From Byssovorax sp. (GTDB lineage Bacteria; Myxococcota_A; Polyangia; Polyangiales; Polyangiaceae): a DNA stretch of 53,299 nt. The stretch spans positions 1 to 53,299 of the forward strand of contig JANYGI010000156.1 of the NCBI GenBank assembly GCA_025362495.1. The letters run 5' to 3'. Shown here piece after piece: positions 27,002 through 34,483 of the stretch; the stretch's first letter is position 1; the number at the start of each line of letters is the position of its first letter. The notes beneath the pieces are model-generated. The model ran no database searches. It was not told where the DNA came from and saw nothing but the letters and a program-made list of their open reading frames with translations. A program made the position numbers and the translations under genes.

Positions 27002-27772
27002 ATGAGTCACCCCCCCGCTCCGCCCGCTGCCGACGCCCCGAAAATGCCTGGATTGCCGACGATCGACGTCAACGAGTACGGCGGCAAGAAGGACGGCGAG
27101 AAGCAGTCGATGAACCGGCGGCTCTTCATGCAGCTCCTGGTGTTCGACGTGCCCGCGGGCCAGGCGCCGGACTTCGTCGCCGCCGAGGCCGCCAAGCAGC
27201 TGATCGAGCGCAAGATCCCGGGCGTCGTCTACGCCGACACCATGAACCCGCGCGGCGTCGGGCTGCTCACCTGGAGCGAGAACCCCGCGCACTTCATCAC
27301 CGACGTGCGGCCGATCTTCTCGACCCCGCACCTCGAGAACGTCGTCCTCCGGCCCTCGTTCGGCATGCTCGGCCGCACCTACAGCCTCGGCCACGAGCCG
27401 GATCTCGAGCACGCGCTGCTCCGCCGCGCCGTCGACAACGTCCTCAAGCCCGGGCTCGACTGGCACGTCTGGTATCCGCTCCGGCGCACGGGCTCGTTCG
27501 CCAAGCTCGAGCCGCAGGATCAGGGCGGCATCCTCCGCGAGCACGCCACCATCGGCATGGCCTACGGCGCGCAGGACATCGCGCACGACATCCGCCTCGC
27601 GTGCCACGGCATCGACGCCGAGGACAACGAGTTCGTGATCGGCCTCGTCGGCAAGGATCTCCACCCGCTCAGCCATCTCGTGCAGACGATGCGCAAGACC
27701 CGCCAGACGTCGGAGTTCATCGCCAAGATGGGCCCGTTCTTCGTCGGCCACGTGACCCACCGGAGCCCGTGA
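27002..27772 (+). CDS. Chlorite dismutase/HemQ family heme protein
   Basis: 256 residues. The C-terminal half carries the family pattern HDIRLACHGIDAEDNEFVIG, GKDLHPLSHLVQTMRKTRQT and MGPFFVGHV. These belong to the heme-binding ferredoxin-like beta-barrel. In most bacteria such proteins are coproheme decarboxylases (HemQ) or peroxidase-like; true chlorite dismutases are rarer. No other heme gene is nearby, so the role stays open. Asp codon use follows the host rule perfectly (3 of 3 and 0 of 13). The next gene starts four bases after the stop, probably in one operon. Confidence 0.8.
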   Translation: MSHPPAPPAADAPKMPGLPTIDVNEYGGKKDGEKQSMNRRLFMQLLVFDVPAGQAPDFVAAEAAKQLIERKIPGVVYADTMNPRGVGLLTWSENPAHFITDVRPIFSTPHLENVVLRPSFGMLGRTYSLGHEPDLEHALLRRAVDNVLKPGLDWHVWYPLRRTGSFAKLEPQDQGGILREHATIGMAYGAQDIAHDIRLACHGIDAEDNEFVIGLVGKDLHPLSHLVQTMRKTRQTSEFIAKMGPFFVGHVTHRSP

Positions 27773-27776
27773 TCGC

Positions 27777-28343
27777 GTGAAGAAGAAGACGCCTCGCCGA
27801 GCCTCCGCGTTGCCCGCCGGTGAGGCGATCTTCTCCGCCAAGAAAGCGAAGGCGCTCCCCCACCCCTTCGTGCTCGACGCGCTCGAGGCCGCGTTGCCCG
27901 AGACGCGCCCGATGTTCGGCTGCACCGCCGTCTATGTCGGCGAGAAGATCGTGATGATCCTCCGCGACAAGGCCGGCGCCGATCCGGACAGCGGCGTCTG
28001 GATCGCGACCATCCCCGAGCACCACGACAGCCTGCGCCGCGAGCTGCCCAGCCTGCGATCGATCACGGTGTTCGGGAGCGGCGTGACCGGCTGGCAAGTG
28101 CTGCCGGTGACGGGCCCCGAGTTCGAGGAAGAGGCGCTGCGCGCCTGCGAGATGGTGCTGGTGGGCGATCCGCGGATCGGGAAGATCCCCGGCGAAAAGA
28201 GGAAGACGACGCCACGGGTGAAGCCGGCCGCGAAGACGACTGAGCGCGCCGTGACGTCGAAGCCGGCAGCGAAGGCCGCGGCGAAGAAGCCGGCCGCGAA
28301 GGCGACGAAGCCCGCCGCGAAAGCGCAGCGGGCGTCGCGCTAG
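27777..28343 (+). CDS. Small TfoX/MmcQ-like protein with histone-H1-like tail
   Basis: 188 residues from a GTG at 27777, four bases after the preceding stop. Residues about 25-135 form a compact domain (PHPFVLDALEAALPETRPMF, YVGEKIVMILRD) that loosely recalls TfoX-N or YjbR/MmcQ folds. Residues 140-188 are a repetitive basic tail (KPAAKAAAKKPAAKATKP), like eukaryotic and myxobacterial H1-like tails, which bind DNA without sequence preference. It is co-transcribed with the heme protein gene. Function unknown; the DNA-binding role of the tail is inferred from composition. Confidence 0.75.
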   Translation: MKKKTPRRASALPAGEAIFSAKKAKALPHPFVLDALEAALPETRPMFGCTAVYVGEKIVMILRDKAGADPDSGVWIATIPEHHDSLRRELPSLRSITVFGSGVTGWQVLPVTGPEFEEEALRACEMVLVGDPRIGKIPGEKRKTTPRVKPAAKTTERAVTSKPAAKAAAKKPAAKATKPAAKAQRASR

Positions 28344-28344
28344 C

Positions 28345-29037
28345 TCACTTCGGGACGCACTTCTGCGCGACGCACACGATGCCCGCGCAGGGCGGGCCAC
28401 AGTCGTCGTCGGTGGTGCAGGTGGGCGGGATGGCGCCGGTGCAGAAGCCGCACATGCCCTGGGGCGTGCAGGTGCAGCCGCAGCCGCAGTCCGCCGGCGC
28501 GGTGCACGTGCTCGTCGGGCCGACGCACTTGGTGCCGTCGCTGTTGCAGCCCTCGCCCTGCGGGCACGCGACCGCCGCCGACCACGAGAGGCAGCCGCCC
28601 GTGAGCGTGCACGTCTCCGTGCCCCCGCCGGCGCAGCGCGTGGCGCCCGCGGCGGGACAGGTGTCGTTGCACATCGCGGTGGGCTCGCACTTCTGCGCGA
28701 CGCAGTGCAGGCCGGCGCAGGCCGGGCCGCAGTCCGCGTCGGCCATGCACGTGGGCGGGATGGCGCCGGTGCACTCGCACGCGTCGGCGATGCAGGCGCA
28801 GCCGCAGCCGCAGTCGGCGCTGGTGGTGCAGGTGCCGCCGCTGCTGGTCGAGGTGGTGGTGCTGGTCGTCGTCGCGGCGCTGGTGGTCGCCGTGCCGGTG
28901 GTGGCGGAGCTGCCGCCGCTGCCGCCGCCGCCGGAGCCGGCGATGACCGCGGGCGTGGTGCAGGCCGCAGCGAAGACGAGCGTCGCGACGGCGGCGAGGG
29001 CGGGAAGAACGGGGAGAGAAGAAAGACGAAGTGACAT
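28345..29037 (-). CDS. Cys-rich lipoprotein with internal duplication
   Basis: 230 residues from the ATG at 29037, with an AGGAGG ribosome site. The lipobox is FAAACTT (Cys26). A Gly/Ser/Thr linker follows. The remainder has two copies of a Cys-rich unit of about 50 residues: one from CTTSADCGCGCAC with GAIPPTC and HCVAQKC, the other from CTAPADCGCGCTC with GAIPPTC and VCVAQKC. They are separated by a different Cys segment. The pattern suggests a disulfide-stabilised surface protein. It ends one base from the convergent H1-tail gene. It lies 106 bases downstream of the ECF operon, of which it could be a target. Confidence 0.8.
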   Translation of the reverse strand: MSLRLSSLPVLPALAAVATLVFAAACTTPAVIAGSGGGGSGGSSATTGTATTSAATTTSTTTSTSSGGTCTTSADCGCGCACIADACECTGAIPPTCMADADCGPACAGLHCVAQKCEPTAMCNDTCPAAGATRCAGGGTETCTLTGGCLSWSAAVACPQGEGCNSDGTKCVGPTSTCTAPADCGCGCTCTPQGMCGFCTGAIPPTCTTDDDCGPPCAGIVCVAQKCVPK

Positions 29038-29143
29038 GATCGAGCCTCCTGTGAAGACTGGATGCGAGGACCTCGGCGCGACCTTCGACAAATCGACGCG
29101 GGCTCTGAAATCGAGGCGCATCGGCCGGGAAACGGCCACTTTT

Positions 29144-29884
29144 TCAGCGAAGGCCGTCGAGGAGCTGGCGGAGGCGTGGCTCGTAGAGGCCGCCGTGGGC
29201 CCGCCCGAGGAGGGACTCGGCGCGGGCGCGCGCTTCGGCGCGGCGACCGAGGCGGCGGAGGGCGTCGATGGCCACCAGCTCGCGCTCCATCCCGAGCTTG
29301 CCGGAGGGAAAACGCGCCGCGTGCTCCTCGGTGCGCGCGAGCGCCTCCCCCGGGCTCGACGCGAGGGCGCCGCGGGCACGCTCGAGGAGGGCCGCTTCTT
29401 CGGCGAGCGAGTCGGGCGCGCGCGGCGGAGGCTCGGTCGCGTCGTCCGCGAGCGGCGCGGACCCGGCGTGGCGCGCGCTCGATCGAGGAGGCGCCATGTC
29501 GTTCGGCAACGGCAGGGCGGGCAGCGAGGAAGCGGCGCCGGACGCGAGAGGCGACGCGGTGGCGAGCTGCACCGAGGTCGCGCTCGAGCGCGAGCTCGAG
29601 GCCGACGCCGAGGGCGACTGTCCAGCTGACGGCGCGGGCGACGCGCGCCACGTCGTCCCGACCTCGACGCCGACCAGCGTCAGCACCGCGAGGCCCGCGC
29701 CCAGGGCCGCGCTCTGCAGCAGCGAGAGGCCCCCGACCACGGCGGCGCCGGCGGCGATCCGCGCCACGCGGGCCCGGGTGCGCGCGCGATCGCGCGGGCC
29801 GAGATCGCGCGTTTTTGCCGTGTAACGAAGCAGATCACGGACCTCGTCGGGGCCGTCGTCGCGCCAGCGGGTCGGCCTGGTCAT
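29144..29884 (-). CDS. Membrane protein of the ECF operon, probable anti-sigma factor
   Basis: 246 residues. Residues 1-45 are polar with a short N-terminal segment (RPTRWRDDGPDEVRDLLRY). A hydrophobic stretch (about 46-78) could cross the membrane once. A Ser/Ala linker follows, then a TPR-like helical domain (LAEEAALLERARGALASSPG) outside. Its ATG overlaps the sigma gene stop (ATGA), the usual position for an anti-sigma gene. No zinc-binding HxxxCxxC motif is present, so it would be a non-classical anti-sigma factor. This function is inferred from position and topology. Confidence 0.7.
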   Translation of the reverse strand: MTRPTRWRDDGPDEVRDLLRYTAKTRDLGPRDRARTRARVARIAAGAAVVGGLSLLQSAALGAGLAVLTLVGVEVGTTWRASPAPSAGQSPSASASSSRSSATSVQLATASPLASGAASSLPALPLPNDMAPPRSSARHAGSAPLADDATEPPPRAPDSLAEEAALLERARGALASSPGEALARTEEHAARFPSGKLGMERELVAIDALRRLGRRAEARARAESLLGRAHGGLYEPRLRQLLDGLR

Positions 29885-30480
29885 GGGGCACCTCCTCGTC
29901 CGGTCTTCGCCTGGATGCGCGCGAGCGCCGCCTGGAACTGCTTGCGCGCGGCGTGGAGCCGCGACCACACCGTGCCCTCGGGGACGCCGAGCATCGCGGC
30001 TATTTCCGCCGACGGGACCTCGTCGATCTCGAACATCACGAAGACCGCGCGCTTGTCGAGATCGAGCCGGTCGAGCGCGCGCGCCACGAGAGCGCGGGCC
30101 TGCCGCGCCGCGAGCAGCTCGTCGGGGCGACGGCTCGACGCGTCCTCGGCGTCGGGGAGCTCGTCGGTCGGCGTCTCGCGACGAAACCACGCGCGCCGCC
30201 GGTGCGCCGCGGCGACGCGCAGGCAGACGCCGAAGAGCCAGGTGGTGAGCAGCGAGGAGCCATCGAAGGTGTGGAGGCGCTTGTGGACCACGATGAAGAC
30301 CTCCTGGAACACGTCGTCGAGGTCCGGATCACGCACGCCGAGGCGCTGGAGCGAGCACCACACGAACGACGCATGGAGATCGTGCACGGCGACGAGGTCG
30401 AGCGGCCGCGCCGGAGGCCCGACGGGACGCGGGGCGTCCGGCTTCGCGAGGAGAGCGACGAGGGCGGCGAGGACGGGCAA
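29881..30480 (-). CDS. ECF-type RNA polymerase sigma factor
   Basis: 199 residues. Region 2 contains DLDDVFQEVFIVVHKRLHTF (about 53-72) and region 4 contains SAEIAAMLGVPEGTVWSRLH (about 156-175). There is no region 3, as expected for ECF factors. It directs polymerase to envelope-stress-type promoters. It sits between a secreted protein gene, 34 bases upstream, and a membrane protein gene with an ATGA overlap. Together these look like one three-gene signalling operon. Confidence 0.92.
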   Translation of the reverse strand: MPVLAALVALLAKPDAPRPVGPPARPLDLVAVHDLHASFVWCSLQRLGVRDPDLDDVFQEVFIVVHKRLHTFDGSSLLTTWLFGVCLRVAAAHRRRAWFRRETPTDELPDAEDASSRRPDELLAARQARALVARALDRLDLDKRAVFVMFEIDEVPSAEIAAMLGVPEGTVWSRLHAARKQFQAALARIQAKTGRGGAP

Positions 30481-30514
30481 GCAACGACTGGATGCGGGAA
30501 GGCGACCCGAACCT

Positions 30515-31552
30515 TCAAGGGAAATTCGCGCCTAGCCCGGCGAAGGGGAGAAAGGCCACCGGAGTCTGCTGAAAGACCGGGGCGTCCCACCCGGTGACCG
30601 TGAAGGGACGCCGCACCAGGGGCACGAGGAGCTGCCCGCCCAGCTCGAGGTGCACGCGCGACGCGAGGCGCAGGCGGAGCCGTGGGGTCGCCGAGGCCGC
30701 CGCCCAGGCGCGATCGCCGGGCTCGCTGGGCACGAGGCCCCGCACCACGGCGTGGAGCGCGCCGCCCCAGATCGATCCGCACGCCGCGAGATCGGCGGCC
30801 GACGTTCGCGCGACGGTGGCGCAGGCGCCGAGGGACAGCGCCGAGAGGCCGAACGCGAAGCGATCGTCGGACGCGGCGACCTCGGGCAGCCACAGCGCCT
30901 CGGCCGTGAGCGCCCAGCCGGGCGTGAGCTCCACGTGCGCGGCGACCGACACGCCCGCGGCCGCCCGCGGGAGCAGCCCGAGGCCGACCGCGCCGCGCAG
31001 CGCGACGCCCGATCCGCCGAGCGCGATCGCCGGCGTCGTGACGGAACCACGAGGCTCGGGCGCGACGATCGGAGGCGCCGGAGGAGCAGGCAACGGCGCC
31101 GCGAGCGGCGGCGGCGGCGGAGCGGGCGCGGGCGGCGGCGGATCCGGCGCGCGCAGCGCCCCGTCGGGATCGATCGCCAGCGCCAGGGCGAGCACCGTCG
31201 CCGACTCGATCGCGCCGCAGTCCAGCGCCTCGCTCGTGAGCTCGCGCGCGCCGGCCAGCTTGCCCTCGCGATCGCGGACGTAGATCTCGGCTCGCCAGCC
31301 GGCCTCGGCGTGGCTCACGTAGGCGTCGATCGATCGCTCGGCGCCCTCGGCGAAAGGGCTGCGACCGAGACGCGCCGTGATCTGGGCGACGACGGCGACC
31401 TGGCTCGAGCAGGCCTCGGCGCCCCCGCCGCGTACCCACGCGAAGCGCACCGGCTCGGGCGCAGCTTCGGCGCTCGCGGCCGAGAGCGCGCACGCGAGGG
31501 TGACGGCGCCCGGGAGCCGCAGGGATCGTCGAGGAGCGCGTCGGCCCGGCAT
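30515..31552 (-). CDS. Secreted protein at the head of the ECF operon, possible outer-membrane barrel
   Basis: 345 residues. The signal peptide is residues 1-31 (LPGAVTLACALSAASAEAAP). A small domain (32-130) precedes a Pro/Ala hinge (about 135-170, PPPPAPAPPPPP). The C-terminal 170 residues alternate hydrophobic strands (ALRGAVGLGLLPRAAAGVSV, HLELGGQLLVPLV) and may form a barrel or adhesin. It ends in GANFP, not in the usual aromatic residue. The position suggests that it senses or is controlled by the sigma factor downstream. Confidence 0.7.
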   Translation of the reverse strand: MPGRRAPRRSLRLPGAVTLACALSAASAEAAPEPVRFAWVRGGGAEACSSQVAVVAQITARLGRSPFAEGAERSIDAYVSHAEAGWRAEIYVRDREGKLAGARELTSEALDCGAIESATVLALALAIDPDGALRAPDPPPPAPAPPPPPLAAPLPAPPAPPIVAPEPRGSVTTPAIALGGSGVALRGAVGLGLLPRAAAGVSVAAHVELTPGWALTAEALWLPEVAASDDRFAFGLSALSLGACATVARTSAADLAACGSIWGGALHAVVRGLVPSEPGDRAWAAASATPRLRLRLASRVHLELGGQLLVPLVRRPFTVTGWDAPVFQQTPVAFLPFAGLGANFP

Positions 31553-31655
31553 CGGTGGACTCTACGTTCGATCCTCCGGCGCGCGCAGATTTCGAGCGCC
31601 GAAATGCGCTGCTGCGGGGAGAAATCCCGCCGCCGATGGGGTAGATCGCTCCCCG

Positions 31656-32054
31656 ATGAGCGAGCTGATGATCCCCTTCGACGAGCTCGGCGGCGAGGTC
31701 CCGGTCCGGGCGCTGGTCGAGCGCTTCTACGACGCGATGGATCGCACCGAGCCGGCGCTCGCGGCGCTGCACGCGCTCGACGACGCCGGGCGCGTGTCCC
31801 GCGAGAGCCGCGATCGCTTCGCGCTCTTCCTCATCGGCTGGCTCGGCGGGCCCCAGGACTACGTCGCCCGGCACGGTCACCCGCGCCTGCGCATGCGCCA
31901 CGCGCGGGTCGCCGTCGACGTCGCCATGCGCGACGCGTGGCTGCGCTGCATGGCCATCGCGCTCGACGATCCGGGCGTGAGCGCCGAGCTCCAGCGCTAC
32001 CTCACGCCGCGCTTCGGCGAGGTCGCGGACTTCATGCGCAACCGCCCGGGCTGA
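31656..32054 (+). CDS. Group II truncated hemoglobin
   Basis: 132 residues. The diagnostic stretch WLGGPQDYVARHGHPRLRMR with His82 next places the proximal heme ligand by analogy with mycobacterial GlbO, and DAWLRCM follows as in that protein. Such globins handle oxygen, NO or peroxides. It stands alone, divergent from the ECF operon head, with a 103-base gap that must hold promoters for both. The kinase at 32220 follows in the same direction. Confidence 0.92.
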   Translation: MSELMIPFDELGGEVPVRALVERFYDAMDRTEPALAALHALDDAGRVSRESRDRFALFLIGWLGGPQDYVARHGHPRLRMRHARVAVDVAMRDAWLRCMAIALDDPGVSAELQRYLTPRFGEVADFMRNRPG

Positions 32055-32219
32055 CCGGGAGCGCTCCCGACGTCCTGCCCGCGCGCCGGGGCCAGCGCGG
32101 CCACCAGAGCCACCAGGGCCACCTCGGACGGCGGACGTCGGCGAGCGGCCCGACCCGCATTCTTCGCGGCATCCGCGCGGGTGCCGAGACGCTTGACGGG
32201 CGCTAGCGGCGCGGGAAGC

Positions 32220-33950
32220 ATGCCCCCGGTGGTGGAGGAGAGGGGCCAGCGCGAAGACAGCGGCGACGCGGCCCCCCTGCGTTCCGAGCCCCCACCGTCG
32301 AGTGCCCCGAAGTACCGCTTCATCGCGGCGCTCGGCCACGGCGGCATGGCCGATGTCTACCTCGCCGTCGCCGTCGGCCCCGCGGGCTTCAACAAGCTGC
32401 TGGTGATCAAGCAGCTGCGCCAGAGCCTCGAAAACGAGCCCGAGCTGCGCGCGATGTTCCTCGACGAGGCCCGGCTCGCGGCGCGCCTCAACCACCGCAA
32501 CGTCGTCCAGACCAACGAGGTCGGCGTCGTCGGCGAGCAGTACTTCATCGCGATGGAGTACCTCGACGGGCAGCCGCTCAACCGCGTCTTCTCGCGGGCC
32601 CACAGAGAGAAGCGCGCCGTGCCCCTCGGCGTCGCGCTCCACATTCTGTGCGACGTGCTCGCGGGGCTGCAGTACGCGCACGATCTCGCCGACTACGACG
32701 GCTCGCCGCTCCACGTCGTCCACCGCGACGTCAGCCCGCAGAACGTGTTCGTCACCTACGACGGGCAGACCAAGATCGTCGACTTCGGCATCGCCAAGGC
32801 CGCGCGGCGGATGGTCGAGACGCGGGCCGGCGTGATCAAGGGCAAGGTCTCGTACATGGCGCCGGAGCAGGCGTTTTCGCCCTCGGCCGAGGTCGACGGC
32901 CGCGCCGATGTGTTCTCGGTCGGCGTGATGCTGTGGGAGGCGATCGCCGGGCGGCGCCTCTGGCAGGGGCTCGGCGATCCCGAGATCATCGGCCGGATGC
33001 TGAAGGACGTGCCGCGGGTGCGCGACGTGGTGCCCGACGTGCTCCCCGAGCTCGCGGCGATCTCCGAGCGCGCCTTGGCCCGCGATCGCGACGAGCGGTA
33101 TCCCTCGGCCGCGGCGCTGCGGGCCGATCTCGAGCGCTGCATCGACAAGCTCGGCCCGCGGACCACAACCGAAGAGGTGGGCGCCTACGTGCGCGAGATG
33201 TTCGCCGAGCAGCGCAAGGAGCTCCGCAGCGTCATCGATCGCCAGCTCGCGACGCTCGACGAGGCGCCCGAGACCCGGCGCGAGTCGTCGTCGTCGCGCT
33301 CCAACCCGCTGCCCGAGATCCGGGCCTCGATCCCGCCCGACGACGAGAGCGTGCCGCCCACGCGCAACGCGCGGACGCCCAGCGGCGCGACGCCGACGCC
33401 GCTCGAAGGGCGCAGCAGCACGCTGCTCGGCGCCGTGCTCGCGTCGCAGCCGGCGCCGCCCCTCGTCGCGACGCCCTCGCGGACGCCGCTCTTCGTCGCG
33501 CTCGGCGTGGCGATCATCGCCGCCGGCGCCGCGGCGGGGCTGCTCGCGGCGCAGAAGCCCGTCGCGCCCCGCTCCGATCCCACCGTCGCGAGCGAGGCGC
33601 CGGTGGTGAGCGCCGTGCTCGTGTCGGCGACCGAGCGCACCGTCCCGATCGCGCCCGACGGCTCGTTCCTGCGCGCCCGGATCACGATGAACCCGGCCGA
33701 GGGGCGGATCCTGCTCGACGGCGCGCCGCTCCCCGCGAACCCCTTCGAGGGCAAATTCCTCAAGGATGGCGCCGTGCATCGCCTGCAGTTCGAGGCCGCG
33801 GGGTTCCTGCCGCAGAGTCGACTGGCCGTCTTCGACAAGGACGTCAGCCTCGATATCGCTCTTCAGCTCAAGCCGCGATCGGGTGGCGACGCGCCGCCGA
33901 CGACCACGCTCGGCGCCAAGCCCGATCCCTACGGTATCTCGCCGCGGTAG
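32220..33950 (+). CDS. Membrane-anchored Ser/Thr protein kinase
   Basis: 576 residues from the ATG at 32220; an upstream in-frame ATG at 32181 adds 13. The kinase domain (31-305) has the glycine loop LGHGGMADVYLA, Lys64, HRDVSPQN (168-175), DFG (188-190) and APE. All catalytic residues are present, so it should be active. A Ser/Pro-rich juxtamembrane region precedes one membrane helix (about 418-440, LFVALGVAIIAAGAAAGLLA). The outer 120-residue part has a PEGA-like sequence (PAEGRILLDGAPLPANPFEG), a cell-envelope module. It is likely a surface-signal receptor. Confidence 0.93.
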   Translation: MPPVVEERGQREDSGDAAPLRSEPPPSSAPKYRFIAALGHGGMADVYLAVAVGPAGFNKLLVIKQLRQSLENEPELRAMFLDEARLAARLNHRNVVQTNEVGVVGEQYFIAMEYLDGQPLNRVFSRAHREKRAVPLGVALHILCDVLAGLQYAHDLADYDGSPLHVVHRDVSPQNVFVTYDGQTKIVDFGIAKAARRMVETRAGVIKGKVSYMAPEQAFSPSAEVDGRADVFSVGVMLWEAIAGRRLWQGLGDPEIIGRMLKDVPRVRDVVPDVLPELAAISERALARDRDERYPSAAALRADLERCIDKLGPRTTTEEVGAYVREMFAEQRKELRSVIDRQLATLDEAPETRRESSSSRSNPLPEIRASIPPDDESVPPTRNARTPSGATPTPLEGRSSTLLGAVLASQPAPPLVATPSRTPLFVALGVAIIAAGAAAGLLAAQKPVAPRSDPTVASEAPVVSAVLVSATERTVPIAPDGSFLRARITMNPAEGRILLDGAPLPANPFEGKFLKDGAVHRLQFEAAGFLPQSRLAVFDKDVSLDIALQLKPRSGGDAPPTTTLGAKPDPYGISPR

Positions 33951-34003
33951 CGCGGAACGGCCGCGAGCTTCATTTCGCGGGCTCGATGCCCTAGAAGCAG
34001 CGG

Positions 34004-34483
34004 ATGGCAACTCCCACCACCGATCTCTGTGACGCTCACCCCGACGACGTCCGCGTCGTGGCCCCGCTCTTCCGCGACTTCGGCGGCAACGGCGCGTTCT
34101 CCGGGCCGATCGTCACGATCAAATCGTTCGAGGACAACGTGATCCTCCGCAAAGCGCTCGAGGAGCCGGGCGCCGGGATGGTGCTCGTCGTCGACGGCGG
34201 CGGCTCGCTCCGCTGCGCGCTGATGGGCGGAAACCTGGCCGATATCGGCGTGAAGAGCGGCTGGAGCGGCGTGCTGATCAACGGGTGTGTGCGCGACGTG
34301 GGCGATCTGCGCGCCGCCGCGATCGGGATCAAGGCCCTCGCGGCCCACCCGGTGAAGAGCGGGAAGAAGGGAGAGGGCGCGCGCGACGTGCCGGTGACCT
34401 TCGGCGGCGTGACCTTCCGGCCGGGCGAGTTCCTCCACGCCGACGCGGATGGAATCGTCGTCAGCGCGCGGGCGCTCGGCTGA
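34004..34483 (+). CDS. rraA: RraA family protein (RNase E regulator or HMG aldolase)
   Basis: 159 residues. GGNLADIGVKSGWSGVLING followed by CVRD is the family signature, with the Arg-Asp pair that binds divalent metal and oxaloacetate-type substrates in the aldolase branch. The branch cannot be decided from sequence alone. RraA regulators inhibit RNase E; HMG/oxaloacetate aldolases belong to aromatic degradation. No degradation genes are nearby. It is convergent with the lipoprotein gene ending at 34461, overlapping it by 23 bases. Confidence 0.85.
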   Translation: MATPTTDLCDAHPDDVRVVAPLFRDFGGNGAFSGPIVTIKSFEDNVILRKALEEPGAGMVLVVDGGGSLRCALMGGNLADIGVKSGWSGVLINGCVRDVGDLRAAAIGIKALAAHPVKSGKKGEGARDVPVTFGGVTFRPGEFLHADADGIVVSARALG

